Positions 17,729 through 27,048 of a DNA stretch of 64,000 bases are shown here, in pieces; position 1 is the first letter of the stretch, and each line of letters starts with the position of its first letter. Both the position numbers and the translations under genes were made by a program. The notes below the pieces were generated by a model that worked only from the letters and a program-made list of their open reading frames with translations, had not been told where the DNA came from and ran no database searches. The DNA is from Motiliproteus sp965230185 (lineage in GTDB: Bacteria > Pseudomonadota > Gammaproteobacteria > Pseudomonadales > Balneatricaceae): contig OZ245995.1 of assembly GCA_965230185.1 (NCBI GenBank), positions 806,001 to 870,000 of the forward strand, given 5' to 3'.

Positions 17729-18787
17729 ATGATGCTGATTCGGCCCATTACTGAAGCTGACTTTCCCGCATTGCGGCTGATTGCTGAAGAATCCGGTGTC
17801 GGATTCACCTCCCTGCCAATGAACGATGAGATCCTGCGGGCCAAGATCGATCGATCGCTGCAGTCATTTGACCGCTCTGATGAGCAGGTGGGCGACGAAA
17901 GCTACCTGTTTGTGCTGGAGGATACCGACAGCGGCGAGATTGTCGGCACCACTGCGGTGGCCACCGGAGTCGGTACCACAGAGGCTTTTTATCACTATCA
18001 TCGTGAACTGGTGGTGCACTCCTCCCGGGAGCTGGGAGTCCATAATCAGATGGAGGTGCTGACCCTGTGCAACCACTATACCGGCAGCACTGAAGTCTGT
18101 ACCCTCTACCTGCGCGACAGCTACCGTAAGGGCACCAACGGCCGGCTGCTGTCCAAATGCCGTTTCCTGTTTATGGCCGAGTTTGCCAGTCGTTTTAATC
18201 CCAAAGTTATCGCCGAGATGCGTGGCGTTTCCGATGGCCAGGGTCATTCGCCGTTCTGGGAGTGGCTGGGAGAGCATTTCTTCTCGATGGAGTTTCCTAA
18301 AGCTGATTACCTGGTGGGGCTCGGCAACAAGGTCTTTATTGCCGAACTGATGCCGAAATACCCCCTCTATGTGAATATGCTCAGCCAAGAAGCCCAGGCG
18401 GTGATAGGCCAGGTGCACGACAAGACCCGACCGGCACTGAGACTGCTGGAAAAAGAGGGTTTTAAGCATGTCGGCTATATCGATATTTTTGACGGCGGAC
18501 CGACGGTGGAAGCGGAGCTGCCGGAAATTCACAGTGTTCGCCACAGTCGCCGCTGCCGCGTCCGTATCGCTCCGGCGGTCATCGATGACAACGCGGTGCA
18601 GCAACCCTGTCTGATCTGTAACACAGACCTGACGAATTTCCGTGCCACACTCTGTGACCTGCAGACCGAAGAAGAGGGCGTGGTTACCATGTCAGCGGAG
18701 GTTGCCGCCCGGCTGCGGCTCTGCGAAGGTGATGAGGCCCGAATCATCGAACTGGAAGGTGTCTATCCCCAGCATCGCAGACTCTGA
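17729..18787 (+). CDS. astA: Arginine N-succinyltransferase
   Basis: A 352-residue enzyme that transfers succinyl from succinyl-CoA to arginine, the first step of the AST arginine catabolic pathway. Family signatures include MLIRPITEADFPAL at the N-terminus and NHYTGSTEVCTLYL and LLSKCRFLFMAEF in the middle. Length is usual. The tandem ATGATG at 17729 follows AAGGA. The other ast genes (astB, astC, astD, astE) are not in the window, so astA is detached from the usual operon; the adjacent yajL gene may be co-transcribed. Confidence 0.93.
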   Translation: MMLIRPITEADFPALRLIAEESGVGFTSLPMNDEILRAKIDRSLQSFDRSDEQVGDESYLFVLEDTDSGEIVGTTAVATGVGTTEAFYHYHRELVVHSSRELGVHNQMEVLTLCNHYTGSTEVCTLYLRDSYRKGTNGRLLSKCRFLFMAEFASRFNPKVIAEMRGVSDGQGHSPFWEWLGEHFFSMEFPKADYLVGLGNKVFIAELMPKYPLYVNMLSQEAQAVIGQVHDKTRPALRLLEKEGFKHVGYIDIFDGGPTVEAELPEIHSVRHSRRCRVRIAPAVIDDNAVQQPCLICNTDLTNFRATLCDLQTEEEGVVTMSAEVAARLRLCEGDEARIIELEGVYPQHRRL

Positions 18788-18824
18788 GTCCCGCTGTTTT
18801 CGGTGACCCTCAGGAGAAGAGCCT

Positions 18825-19391
18825 ATGTCCCGACGCATTCTGGTACCCATAGCCAACGGCAGTGAAGAGATCGAAGCCGTCACCATCATCGATGTGCTGC
18901 GTCGTGCCGGTGCCAGAGTCGATGTGGCGTCGGTGGAGACTACCACTGAGGTGGTGGCCTCCCGGGGCGTGAGGCTGGTAGCGGACTGCCTGATCGAACG
19001 CTGCCGGGACCGGTCCTACGACCTGATTGTCCTGCCCGGGGGGATGCCGGGGGCCGAACGGCTGCGGGACAGTGCTCCGCTGACGGCCATGCTTCGGCGG
19101 CAGCGAGATACCGGTGGCTGGTATGGAGCGATCTGTGCCGCACCGGCGGTGGTGCTCCAGCAGCATGATCTGCTCGGCGGCGTCTGTGCCACCGTTCATC
19201 CGGCCTTTTCAGATCAGCTCGAAAATCAGTCGGCGATCCATTCCCGGGTTGTCACATCCGGTCGCTGCGTCACCAGTCGCGGGCCGGGTACGGCGCTTGA
19301 ATTTGCCATCGAGCTGGTAAAGCTGCTGTATGGCGAGCAGCAGGCGAAGGAGGTTGCCGGACCTATGCTGATGAACAGTCCGACCGGGTAG
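18825..19391 (+). CDS. yajL: DJ-1/PfpI-family protein YajL
   Basis: A 188-residue flavodoxin-fold protein of the DJ-1 family. The nucleophilic cysteine is in GAICAAPAVVL, at the usual nucleophile elbow, and the supporting Glu is in NGSEEIEAV. YajL is an oxidative-stress chaperone and proposed deglycase in E. coli. AGGAG sits 8 nt before the ATG. It follows astA by 37 bp on the same strand. Confidence 0.9.
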   Translation: MSRRILVPIANGSEEIEAVTIIDVLRRAGARVDVASVETTTEVVASRGVRLVADCLIERCRDRSYDLIVLPGGMPGAERLRDSAPLTAMLRRQRDTGGWYGAICAAPAVVLQQHDLLGGVCATVHPAFSDQLENQSAIHSRVVTSGRCVTSRGPGTALEFAIELVKLLYGEQQAKEVAGPMLMNSPTG

Positions 19392-19496
19392 TGGCCTCAG
19401 GCATCCATCTTTACCACTGCCTGCCGATACCCTGACGTAGCCATCTGCCCCGCCAGTGGTTGATCTGATGGCAGAAGGAGGCGAAGACAGACCGGT

Positions 19497-20192
19497 ATGA
19501 GTAACGAGCCACTGCTGTCCCTGACCGGACTGAAGAAGAGTTTCAGTTCCGGTGATCGCTGTCAGCAGGTTATTCGGGGTGCAGCTCTGGATCTGCAGGA
19601 GGGGGAGGTACTGGTGCTGCTGGGTACCAGCGGATCCGGTAAATCGACCCTGCTCAACCTGATTGCCGGCCTGGAATATCCGGATGCCGGTGATGTACGT
19701 ATCATTGGTCAGTCTCTGACCGCCATGAGTGAACAGCAGCGCACCCTGTTCCGGCGCCGTCATATCGGCATCGTCTTTCAGTTTTTTAACCTGATTCAGA
19801 CCCTCAGTGTCAGAGAGAATCTGCTGCTGCCGGTGCAGCTCAACGGTCTGACAACCACGGACAGTGAAACGGATGAGCTGCTTGATCAGCTGGGGCTGAG
19901 CCGATATGCCGATCGCTGGCCGGAACAGTTGTCCGGTGGTGAACAGCAGCGGGTCGCCATCGGTCGTGCCCTGATTCACCGGCCGACGCTGCTGCTGGCG
20001 GACGAACCCACCGGTAGCCTGGACAATGATACCGCCGAACGGGTTACCGGCCTGCTTTTTGAGCAGGTGCGCCGGCGCCGACAGAGCCTGTTGCTGGTGA
20101 CCCACAATGAGGCGCTGGCCGAGCAGGCCGATCGGGTGCTGCAGTTACACCAGGGAGTACTCTGGCCGGCCGGATCGCGGGAGGGCTGCTGA
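19497..20192 (+). CDS. ABC transporter ATP-binding protein, LolD/MacB-like
   Basis: A 231-residue ATPase with Walker A GTSGSGKST, signature LSGGEQQRV and Walker B LLLADEPTGSLD. The Q-loop region VFQFFNLIQTL is typical of the LolD/MacB/FtsE group, which works with FtsX-like permeases that act mechanically on periplasmic substrates. Its stop shares one base with the permease ATG (TGATG at 20190-20194), so the two are translated together. An AAGGAGG lies 15 bp before the start, longer than ideal. Confidence 0.92.
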   Translation: MSNEPLLSLTGLKKSFSSGDRCQQVIRGAALDLQEGEVLVLLGTSGSGKSTLLNLIAGLEYPDAGDVRIIGQSLTAMSEQQRTLFRRRHIGIVFQFFNLIQTLSVRENLLLPVQLNGLTTTDSETDELLDQLGLSRYADRWPEQLSGGEQQRVAIGRALIHRPTLLLADEPTGSLDNDTAERVTGLLFEQVRRRRQSLLLVTHNEALAEQADRVLQLHQGVLWPAGSREGC

Positions 20193-22747
20193 TGCCCTGG
20201 CTGCTGGTCAAGGCTAACTTCGGCTACTTCCGGCAGCACCTGTGGCTGCTGGTGCTGGCTCTGCTCGGTATCCTGCTGGGGGTGGCGGTGGTGGCGGGGG
20301 TGGAAATCACCAGTCACAGTGCCCGCACCAACTACCAGCTTGCCAGCCAGCAGTTACTGGGGCAGGGCAGTCATCGAATCAGCAGTGACCGACCGATCCC
20401 CGAATCCCTGCTGACCAGTTTACGCACCGAGCTGGGGGTGACTGCGGCACCGCTGATCCGCCGTCATCTGCGGTTACAGGACAGTTCCGGTCCGGTGATG
20501 CAGCTGCTGGGAATCGATCCCTTTCAGCTGAACCGCTTCCGTCCGGCTGTACGACTGCAGGCCGGTGACGATTTCAGGCCCCGGCAGCTGCTGCTGACAG
20601 AGGGGGGGGCGCTGATCGGGGAAATGAGTTTTCAGCAACTACAACTGGCATCCGGGCCGTTACCGGTGATGACGGCCGCCGGCCCGGGGCAGATCCGGAT
20701 ACTGGGACGTATCGGCGAGGCCGATGACAGCCGCTTCAGCCGTCTGCTGCTGATGGATATCGGTCGGGCCCAGCAGCTGCTGAAGCAGGAAGGGCTGCTG
20801 GATGAGATCGAGTTGCGACTGACCGGGCCACAGGTAGCCCGGGTTCGGGAATGGTTGCCGCCCGGATACCAGCTACGCAGTCGCGACCAGCGTCTGCAGG
20901 CGACCGCCAGGCTGGGTGAAGCCCTGCATCTTAATCTCAGCGCGCTGGGACTGCTGGCGCTGGTGGTGGGGTTGTTTCTGGTTTACAACACGCTGCTGTT
21001 TTCACTGGTACAGCGTCAGCGGCTGTTCGCGCAGTTGCGCAGTCTTGGCATTACCTTACGTGAGCTGGCAACTTATCTGCTGCTTGAGCTGTTGCTGCTC
21101 GGGCTGATTGGCTCTGTGGCTGGTCTGCTGGTGGGGGTACTGCTGGCTGAACAGTTACTGGTGCTGGTCACGCGAACCATCAACGACCTTTATGCCACCA
21201 GTCCGATTCAGCAGCTGCAGCTTCAACCGGCACTCCTGATACGAGTATTGCTGGTCGGGGTTGGTGGCGCCTTGCTGGCCGGACTGCTACCGGGACTTCG
21301 TATTGCCCGGCTGTCGGTGCAGAGTAGTCGCAGCCGCTGGCAGCTGGAGCGGCAGAGCCGTCGACGAAGCCGTCGCTTTCTGCTGCTGGCCACGGGGTTG
21401 ATACTACTGGCCCTGTTGTTCTGGCAATTGCCGGACACCGGGGTCGTCGGTGGCTATGTGGCGGTAACGGCACTGCTGCTGGCCTGTGCCAGCCTGATGC
21501 CGACGCTGGTGATTGTCTGCTGTCGTGGTTTGCGTGGCTGGCTGTCTCGAAGTCGACGGCAACGGCTCTCTGCCGGCAGCCACCTGCAGCTGCTGAAGAT
21601 GGCGGCCGGTGATACCGAACGTGGGCTGAGCCGTACGGCGGTTGCGCTGATGGCGCTGATGGTGGCGGTATCCGCAACGGTCGGGATGGGGACGATGGTG
21701 GGCAGTTTCCGCTCGACGCTGGAGGTGTGGCTTGAGCAACGACTGAATGCCGATATCTATCTGTCGCCGCATACCTCGGTTCCCGGTGATTCGAGAGTGC
21801 TGGATGCCGGGCTCTGGCAGTGGCTGGAGCAGCAGCCGGAACTGATGGCTACAGCATCCTATCTTCGGGTTGAAACCGAGGTCCACGGAGCTCGGGTGTC
21901 TCTGTTCGGTAACCGCATGCCGGCGCAGACCCGGGCCGGTTATCGCTTCAGGAGCGGCGATGCCGATGAGATCTGGGCCGACTTTGACCGTCCCGACCAG
22001 CTGCTGATCAGCGAGCCGCTGGCCAGTCGCTACCGGCTGAAGCAGGGGCAGCAATTGCAGGTTTTAACACCGCAGGGGCGCCGGTCTTTTCGGGTGGCCG
22101 GCGTGTATGCCGATTTCGGTGATGACAACGGGCGGATGATTCTCGGCCGGCAGAACTTTGATCGCTACTGGCAACCACGACCGGGGCGGGTGGCTGGTCT
22201 TTATCTGAAACCGGATCAGGACAGCGGTGTGTTTATCCACAGACTACAACAGCGTTTTCCGGAACAGCGGCTGAGAATCTCCGAGAGCCGCGGAGTGCTG
22301 GCACGTTCGCTGGCGATTTTTGAACGGACCTTTGTGGTGACCGATGTGTTGCGGCTGCTGGCGGTGGTGGTGGCTTTTGTCGGTGTGCTGGCGGCACTGA
22401 TGGCGCTGCAGCTGGAACGGCAGCGGGAGTTACGGCTATACCGGGCGCTGGGGTTCAGTTGCTGGCAGCGAATCCGGCTGCTGATGTATCAGTCGTTGCT
22501 GATTGGCGGACTGGCGGGGCTGGCAGCCGTTCCTGCCGGGCTGTTGCTGGCCTGGGGCCTGATCGATCTGATTCAGCTGCGCGCTTTCGGCTGGACGCTG
22601 GTCTATGAGTTGCAACCTCTGTTGCTGCTGCAGGCGCCGTTGCTGGCGATAAGCGCAGCTCTGCTGGCTACTCTCTGGCCCGCCTGGCAGCTGCTGGCGG
22701 CGCAGCGCCGTGCTGATCAGGACTGGCACAGGAGAGTGGATCGATGA
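20192..22747 (+). CDS. FtsX-like ABC transporter permease (two-repeat, large)
   Basis: An 851-residue permease made of two FtsX/MacB-type repeats. TM helices occur near residue 17-37, then around 245-370 (three helices), about 395-440 and at the C-terminus (three helices, 715-840). Two periplasmic domains lie between them. This is the architecture of YbbP/AttF-G-type exporters. It overlaps both neighbours by 1-4 nt, so the ATPase, permease and AttH-like protein form one coupled operon. The substrate is not known. Confidence 0.9.
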   Translation: MPWLLVKANFGYFRQHLWLLVLALLGILLGVAVVAGVEITSHSARTNYQLASQQLLGQGSHRISSDRPIPESLLTSLRTELGVTAAPLIRRHLRLQDSSGPVMQLLGIDPFQLNRFRPAVRLQAGDDFRPRQLLLTEGGALIGEMSFQQLQLASGPLPVMTAAGPGQIRILGRIGEADDSRFSRLLLMDIGRAQQLLKQEGLLDEIELRLTGPQVARVREWLPPGYQLRSRDQRLQATARLGEALHLNLSALGLLALVVGLFLVYNTLLFSLVQRQRLFAQLRSLGITLRELATYLLLELLLLGLIGSVAGLLVGVLLAEQLLVLVTRTINDLYATSPIQQLQLQPALLIRVLLVGVGGALLAGLLPGLRIARLSVQSSRSRWQLERQSRRRSRRFLLLATGLILLALLFWQLPDTGVVGGYVAVTALLLACASLMPTLVIVCCRGLRGWLSRSRRQRLSAGSHLQLLKMAAGDTERGLSRTAVALMALMVAVSATVGMGTMVGSFRSTLEVWLEQRLNADIYLSPHTSVPGDSRVLDAGLWQWLEQQPELMATASYLRVETEVHGARVSLFGNRMPAQTRAGYRFRSGDADEIWADFDRPDQLLISEPLASRYRLKQGQQLQVLTPQGRRSFRVAGVYADFGDDNGRMILGRQNFDRYWQPRPGRVAGLYLKPDQDSGVFIHRLQQRFPEQRLRISESRGVLARSLAIFERTFVVTDVLRLLAVVVAFVGVLAALMALQLERQRELRLYRALGFSCWQRIRLLMYQSLLIGGLAGLAAVPAGLLLAWGLIDLIQLRAFGWTLVYELQPLLLLQAPLLAISAALLATLWPAWQLLAAQRRADQDWHRRVDR

Positions 22748-23949
22748 CTTTATCGCTGCCACGGGCGCTGGTTCGGACGCTGATCTGGTTGCTGCCGGCG
22801 TTACTGGTGGCACTGCTGCTGTTTCCGGGGAAGGAGGCTGAAGAGCACGGTGACGAGCCTTTTTCTCTCAACAGCCTGCTGGGTTCGGAGCAGTCACTGA
22901 GCGGGTTTGAGCGGGCCCGGGCACCGGCTCAGCTCCGCTTCCCTGAGGACCACAGTGCGCACCCGGGCTTCCAGAACGAATGGTGGTACCTGACCGGTCA
23001 GCTGCAGGATAAGGAGGATCCGAAACGTCGTTTCGGGATCCAGTTTACGCTGTTTCGCTTTGCCCTGGTGGCGCCGGACGGATCCTTAGCGGACGCTGAA
23101 ACCGGAAGAGAGTCGGGTATCAATAACCCCTGGCTGGCACCGCAGTTCTATATGGGCCATCTGGCCATCACCAGTACCGAGGCCAGCGAACACCGTGCCA
23201 GCGAACGTTTCAGCCGTCAGGGACCGGGGCTGGCGGGTGCCGGTCCGGTTGGTGACAGTGGCGACGGGAGGCTGCGAGTCTGGCTGGCCGACTGGTCGAT
23301 GCAGGCTCTCAGTGAAGGGGCGCTGTTCCCGATGAAGCTGCAGGCGGCCGATCCGGAGATGGGGATCGCTCTGCAGCTCAGCGGTCGGGCTCTGAAGCCC
23401 CGGGTGCTGCAGGGGGATCGGGGCTTCAGCCTGAAAAACCGGGATGGTGGTGCCTCCTATTACTACTCCTACCCGCGGCTGGCACTGGAAGGCTCTCTGC
23501 AGTGGGATCAGCAATCATGGCAGGTCGATGGTGAGGGCTGGTTCGATCATGAATGGAGCAGTAACAGCCTGGCGCCCTGGCAGGCCGGCTGGGACTGGTT
23601 CAGCCTGCAGCTCGAGGACAATCGTGAGCTGATGTTCTATCGCTTTCGCAACCAGGATGGCAGCGAAGGGCTGAGCCATCTGGCGCTGATCGATGCCGGT
23701 GGGCAGATTCAGCACCTCGGTCGTGATGCCGTCGAACTCTCCGTGCTGGACTGGTGGCAGAGTAACGAGGGAGTCCGCTACCCCTCCGGCTGGCGCCTGC
23801 GGATTGCCGGGCAGCAGCTGGATCTGCGGATCACGCCGCTGCTGCGGGATCAGCTGATGGAGCTGTCGGTGCGTTACTGGGAGGGAGCGGTGGAAGTCAG
23901 CGGGTCACATCGGGGCCGGGGCTATGTGGAGCTGGCCGGGTATCGCTGA
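22744..23949 (+). CDS. AttH/CrtC-like lipocalin-domain protein
   Basis: A 401-residue protein with one N-terminal hydrophobic anchor (about 13-30) and an extended beta-rich domain of the AttH/carotenoid 1,2-hydratase-like fold. The family hallmark NEWWYLTGQL is at about residue 79-88, and FDHEWSSN and GWDWFSLQL occur later. In Agrobacterium, AttH is linked to an ABC exporter; here the same link is seen (ATGA overlap with the permease). It probably binds or modifies a hydrophobic ligand exported by the transporter, on the periplasmic side of the inner membrane. This role is inferred from context. Confidence 0.85.
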   Translation: MTLSLPRALVRTLIWLLPALLVALLLFPGKEAEEHGDEPFSLNSLLGSEQSLSGFERARAPAQLRFPEDHSAHPGFQNEWWYLTGQLQDKEDPKRRFGIQFTLFRFALVAPDGSLADAETGRESGINNPWLAPQFYMGHLAITSTEASEHRASERFSRQGPGLAGAGPVGDSGDGRLRVWLADWSMQALSEGALFPMKLQAADPEMGIALQLSGRALKPRVLQGDRGFSLKNRDGGASYYYSYPRLALEGSLQWDQQSWQVDGEGWFDHEWSSNSLAPWQAGWDWFSLQLEDNRELMFYRFRNQDGSEGLSHLALIDAGGQIQHLGRDAVELSVLDWWQSNEGVRYPSGWRLRIAGQQLDLRITPLLRDQLMELSVRYWEGAVEVSGSHRGRGYVELAGYR

Positions 23950-24023
23950 TCCGCTTTGATCGGGCAGGTATGACTGTCACAATGGGGGCATCGGCTATTC
24001 GCACAGGAGTTGTCTGCAGAGTG

Positions 24024-24824
24024 ATGAGATCAGTTATTCGCATTGGCCTGGCCCTGGTGCTGATGATCGGAGCGGCGGGATTTACTGCTGCTGAAGAACA
24101 GGCGTCTCCGACACCGGAATCGGTGATCACCTTTGTGACTCAGGATTTTCCGCCCTTCAGTTATCGGCAGGACGGTCAGCTCAGAGGCGCAATGGTGGAG
24201 CTGATTGATCGTATCTGCGTCGAGATGCGACGCCGGTGTGAACATCAGTTGCTGCCCTGGCTGCGGGCCCAGCGACGGGTAAAGCAGGGGGTTGTCGACG
24301 GTCTTTATGCCATTGGCTGGCACAGTGCCCGGGAGGAGTGGCTGATCTTTTCACCACCAATGCTGAGCACCGAATACGGCTTCTTTGTTCATCGCAGAAA
24401 TCCTGTCAGCATCGGCACTAAAGAGGATCTGCGCGGATACCGGATCGGTGTTTACGGTCCTTCCAACACCTCCCGGTCGTTGCAGGCGTTTCTTGGAGAA
24501 TCCGATCTCTTCGAGATCCGAATGACACCGGGCGATGAGGCTGGCTTTCGCCAGTTACCGGTGGGACGTGTTGATGCGGTCTATTCCAATCGCGCAGTGG
24601 GTGAGGCGATGATCGAACGGCTGGGGCTGAAGGACATTCGCTACGCCGGTCAGCATCGGCCTCTGGATTACTACGTCGGTTTCTCCCGCCGCTATGCAGA
24701 TCCGGACATGGTGCAGCAGTTTGTGGCCGCTTTTCGAAAGCTGCAGGCCACCGGTGAAATCAACCGGATACTCAGCGGATATCGACTGCAACCGGCGATC
24801 GCCGAGGAAGATATCAGTGAGTAG
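24024..24824 (+). CDS. Periplasmic solute-binding protein, family 3 type
   Basis: About 266 residues with a signal peptide (MRSVIRIGLALVLMIGAAGFTA) and the two-lobe fold of family 3 binding proteins. The start of the mature domain, ITFVTQDFPPFSYRQDGQLRGAMVEL, is typical of the group that binds amino acids or related small molecules. No ABC permease is adjacent, so it may be a stand-alone sensor-type binding protein. The frame opens at 23970, but the ATG at 24024 gives a proper signal peptide, so I prefer it. Its 3' end overlaps the convergent msrA gene by 11 bp. Confidence 0.8.
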   Translation: MRSVIRIGLALVLMIGAAGFTAAEEQASPTPESVITFVTQDFPPFSYRQDGQLRGAMVELIDRICVEMRRRCEHQLLPWLRAQRRVKQGVVDGLYAIGWHSAREEWLIFSPPMLSTEYGFFVHRRNPVSIGTKEDLRGYRIGVYGPSNTSRSLQAFLGESDLFEIRMTPGDEAGFRQLPVGRVDAVYSNRAVGEAMIERLGLKDIRYAGQHRPLDYYVGFSRRYADPDMVQQFVAAFRKLQATGEINRILSGYRLQPAIAEEDISE

Positions 24825-25437
24825 CGGGGGTTGCGTGCCGGTGTTCTTTCCGCTCCTCGCCCCAGAGTGTTGTCAGCCGCTTATCCCGACCGCACCTGTA
24901 GCGATAGAATTTGTAACGTAGTGGATGATTGCGGAAGTACTGCTGATGGTATTCTCCGGCCTCAGTGAAGCCGGAGGCGGTGTTGATCCGGGTATGGATG
25001 CGACCCTGCAGCCGACCGCTGCTCTGCAGCGCTGATCTGGATATCTCGGCCTGCCGGCGCTGTTCCTCGTTGTGTACGAAGATCGCGGTGCGGTACTGAT
25101 CGCCTCGATCGCAGAACTGACCACCGTCGTCCAGCGGGTCGATATTTACCCAGAACAGATCCAGCAGCTGCCGATAGCTGATCAGGCTGTCGTCATAACG
25201 AATTTCCACCGCTTCGGCGTGGCCCGTGCCGCCGCGGGAAACCTGGTAGTAGGTGGGATTCTCCTGACTGCCACCGATGAAGCCGACCCGGGTTGAAAGA
25301 ACGCCCGTAACATCGTCGAAAGCGTGTTCCATGCACCAGAAACAGCCGCCGGCGAAGGTGGCCGTGGCGGTGGCTGCATGCCCGGAAGTGGCGACAAGCA
25401 GGGTTGCCAGGGGCAGCCAGATCCATGCTGACTTCAT
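24814..25437 (-). CDS. msrA: Periplasmic peptide methionine sulfoxide reductase MsrA
   Basis: A 207-residue MsrA that reduces methionine-S-sulfoxide. The catalytic cysteine is in GGCFWCME, and the resolving cysteine is probably in RYRCGRD near the C-terminus. An N-terminal signal peptide (MKSAWIWLPLATLLVATSGHA) directs it to the periplasm, where it would repair oxidised envelope proteins. It is convergent with the solute-binding protein gene, overlapping it by 11 bp. Confidence 0.92.
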   Translation of the reverse strand: MKSAWIWLPLATLLVATSGHAATATATFAGGCFWCMEHAFDDVTGVLSTRVGFIGGSQENPTYYQVSRGGTGHAEAVEIRYDDSLISYRQLLDLFWVNIDPLDDGGQFCDRGDQYRTAIFVHNEEQRRQAEISRSALQSSGRLQGRIHTRINTASGFTEAGEYHQQYFRNHPLRYKFYRYRCGRDKRLTTLWGEERKEHRHATPATH

Positions 25438-25640
25438 AGGTCCTCTCTGTTCAGCAGCTCAGGTATGTTGGATTAGCCCTTTGGACTCCGATGTCTGCAA
25501 AAGGTTTAGAGGAGCCGTTAAGCCGCCCGATCTGTTCTCTGAAAAACGGAACCGTTGAGGGCTTTTTTCCGCCTGCTGATCGGTACTCAGAATCGGCCGG
25601 GTTCGACTATGCTATTAAGCATCAGTCGTCAGGAACATTT

Positions 25641-25952
25641 ATGAACACCGCCGCATTCGCCATTGGTCAACTGATCCATCATCGCCTGTTTAACTACCGG
25701 GGCGTTATCGTTGATGTAGATCCGAAATTTATGCTCTCGGAAGAGTGGTATCAGCAGGTGGCTAAAAGCCGTCCGGCGAAGGATCAGCCCTGGTACCGGG
25801 TGCTGGTCCACAACGCTATTCATGAAACCTATGTGGCGGAAAGCAACCTGGAACCTGATACGGAGTCGGAGCCGATCAGTCACCCGGAAGTTGCCAACTT
25901 CTTTGAAGCCTTCGTTGATGGCCACTACCTGCTGACCCGCCGGGCGAACTGA
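25641..25952 (+). CDS. hspQ: Heat shock protein HspQ
   Basis: A 103-residue protein of the HspQ/YccV family, which binds hemimethylated DNA and modulates Lon proteolysis in enterobacteria. The segment FAIGQLIHHRLFNYRGVIVDVDP and the later WYRVLVH and THxTYVAESNL-like stretch (IHETYVAESNL) are diagnostic. The ATG at 25641 follows AGGA; the frame open upstream is not coding in type. It stands alone. Confidence 0.92.
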   Translation: MNTAAFAIGQLIHHRLFNYRGVIVDVDPKFMLSEEWYQQVAKSRPAKDQPWYRVLVHNAIHETYVAESNLEPDTESEPISHPEVANFFEAFVDGHYLLTRRAN

Positions 25953-26107
25953 AATTATCCACCGCTGGTCTTTTCTTCTCCCATCCCGTCGCCGCTAAAA
26001 CTTTTGCCGCCGTTGCGGTATCCTGCCTCAGATAAACAGCCGATCCGGCTGGCGGGCCCTTCCAGATATCGCACATGGCCCCTGCCAGCCCTGTTCAGGG
26101 AGCCCTT

Positions 26108-26860
26108 ATGAACAATGACCGAAGCCGCCTGCGTATTCTGTTGATGCAGATTCGTGACGAAGCCGCAACCCGTCAGGAAGAACTGGAGAGCTTTGCCCAG
26201 TACAGCGGTCTGGGTGTCGGGCAGTTTGGTATTCTCAATGTGTTTGATACGCCTGAATTCGATGATTCGGTGCTGGACGGCTACGATGCGCTTTATGTCG
26301 GAGGATCCAGTGAAGCTAATGTACTGGAGCCGGAAAATTATCCCTTTGTGATTCCCGCTCAGCAGCTGATGCGTGATGCCATTGATCGCAAACTACCGGT
26401 ATTCGCCTCCTGCTTCGGACATCAGCTGGCCGTTATGGCGCTGGGCGGTACCATCGTTCACGATGAGGCCGACTTTGAGATGGGATCCATCCCTATCAGT
26501 CTGGATGCGGCCGCAGCGGATGATGTGCTCTACCACGACGTGCCGGACGGTTTTCTGGCGATCTCGGTGCATCGCCAGCGAAGCGTGAAGGCTCCGGCAG
26601 GTTGTATTCAGCTTGCTTATACCCGGGACTGCTGTCACTCATTTAAGGTTATTGGTGCGCCCTTCTGGACGACTCAGTTCCACCCGGAAGTCGACCTGCA
26701 GACACTGATCGATCGCCTGACGCTGTTTAAAGAGAAGTACACCGATGGCGATGGCCATCTGCAGGAGGTACTGGACTCGGCTCAGGAGACGCCGGAGTCC
26801 AATAACCTGCTGAGGAAATTTGTGGATCGGGTGTTGTTGGGGTACAGCTCGCGTAACTAA
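26108..26860 (+). CDS. Class I glutamine amidotransferase (GMP-synthase-like GATase)
   Basis: A 250-residue single-domain GATase that can release ammonia from glutamine. The catalytic triad is visible as Cys102 (FASCFGHQLA), His192 and Glu194 (FHPEVD). No synthetase domain is fused, so the acceptor is unknown; members act on diverse substrates such as gamma-glutamyl compounds. The ATG at 26108 follows AGGGAG. The 3' end is repeated twice downstream in decayed form (29672-29822 and 30936-31112). Confidence 0.85.
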   Translation: MNNDRSRLRILLMQIRDEAATRQEELESFAQYSGLGVGQFGILNVFDTPEFDDSVLDGYDALYVGGSSEANVLEPENYPFVIPAQQLMRDAIDRKLPVFASCFGHQLAVMALGGTIVHDEADFEMGSIPISLDAAAADDVLYHDVPDGFLAISVHRQRSVKAPAGCIQLAYTRDCCHSFKVIGAPFWTTQFHPEVDLQTLIDRLTLFKEKYTDGDGHLQEVLDSAQETPESNNLLRKFVDRVLLGYSSRN

Positions 26861-27012
26861 GAAATCTCTCAGCAAGCAGTTCGAGTTGTTCAGGGCGTTT
26901 TCGTCATTAAGCGGTTCCTCGCATAAACTGATGCGCAAACCTCTATCGCCAGAGCCTGGTGGCCCGAGTAAACGGTATTGGGAATAAGCGTTAGTTCCGT
27001 CAGTGGAAACTG

Positions 27013-27039
27013 GCCCTGTGTCATTGAGTGACGCAGGGC
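27013..27039 (-). terminator. Hairpin terminator after the FKBP gene
   Basis: An 11-bp inverted repeat with one G-T pair, GCCCTGTGTCA and TGACGCAGGGC, with a 5-nt loop, 9 bp beyond the FKBP stop. No T-run follows on the minus strand. Confidence 0.5.
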
Positions 27040-27048
27040 GGTGATACC

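Noticed and set aside
26108..26860. The amidotransferase as guaA or the start of a GMP synthase
   Set aside because: There is no ATP-pyrophosphatase or dimerisation domain behind the GATase domain, so it is a stand-alone amidotransferase and not GMP synthase.
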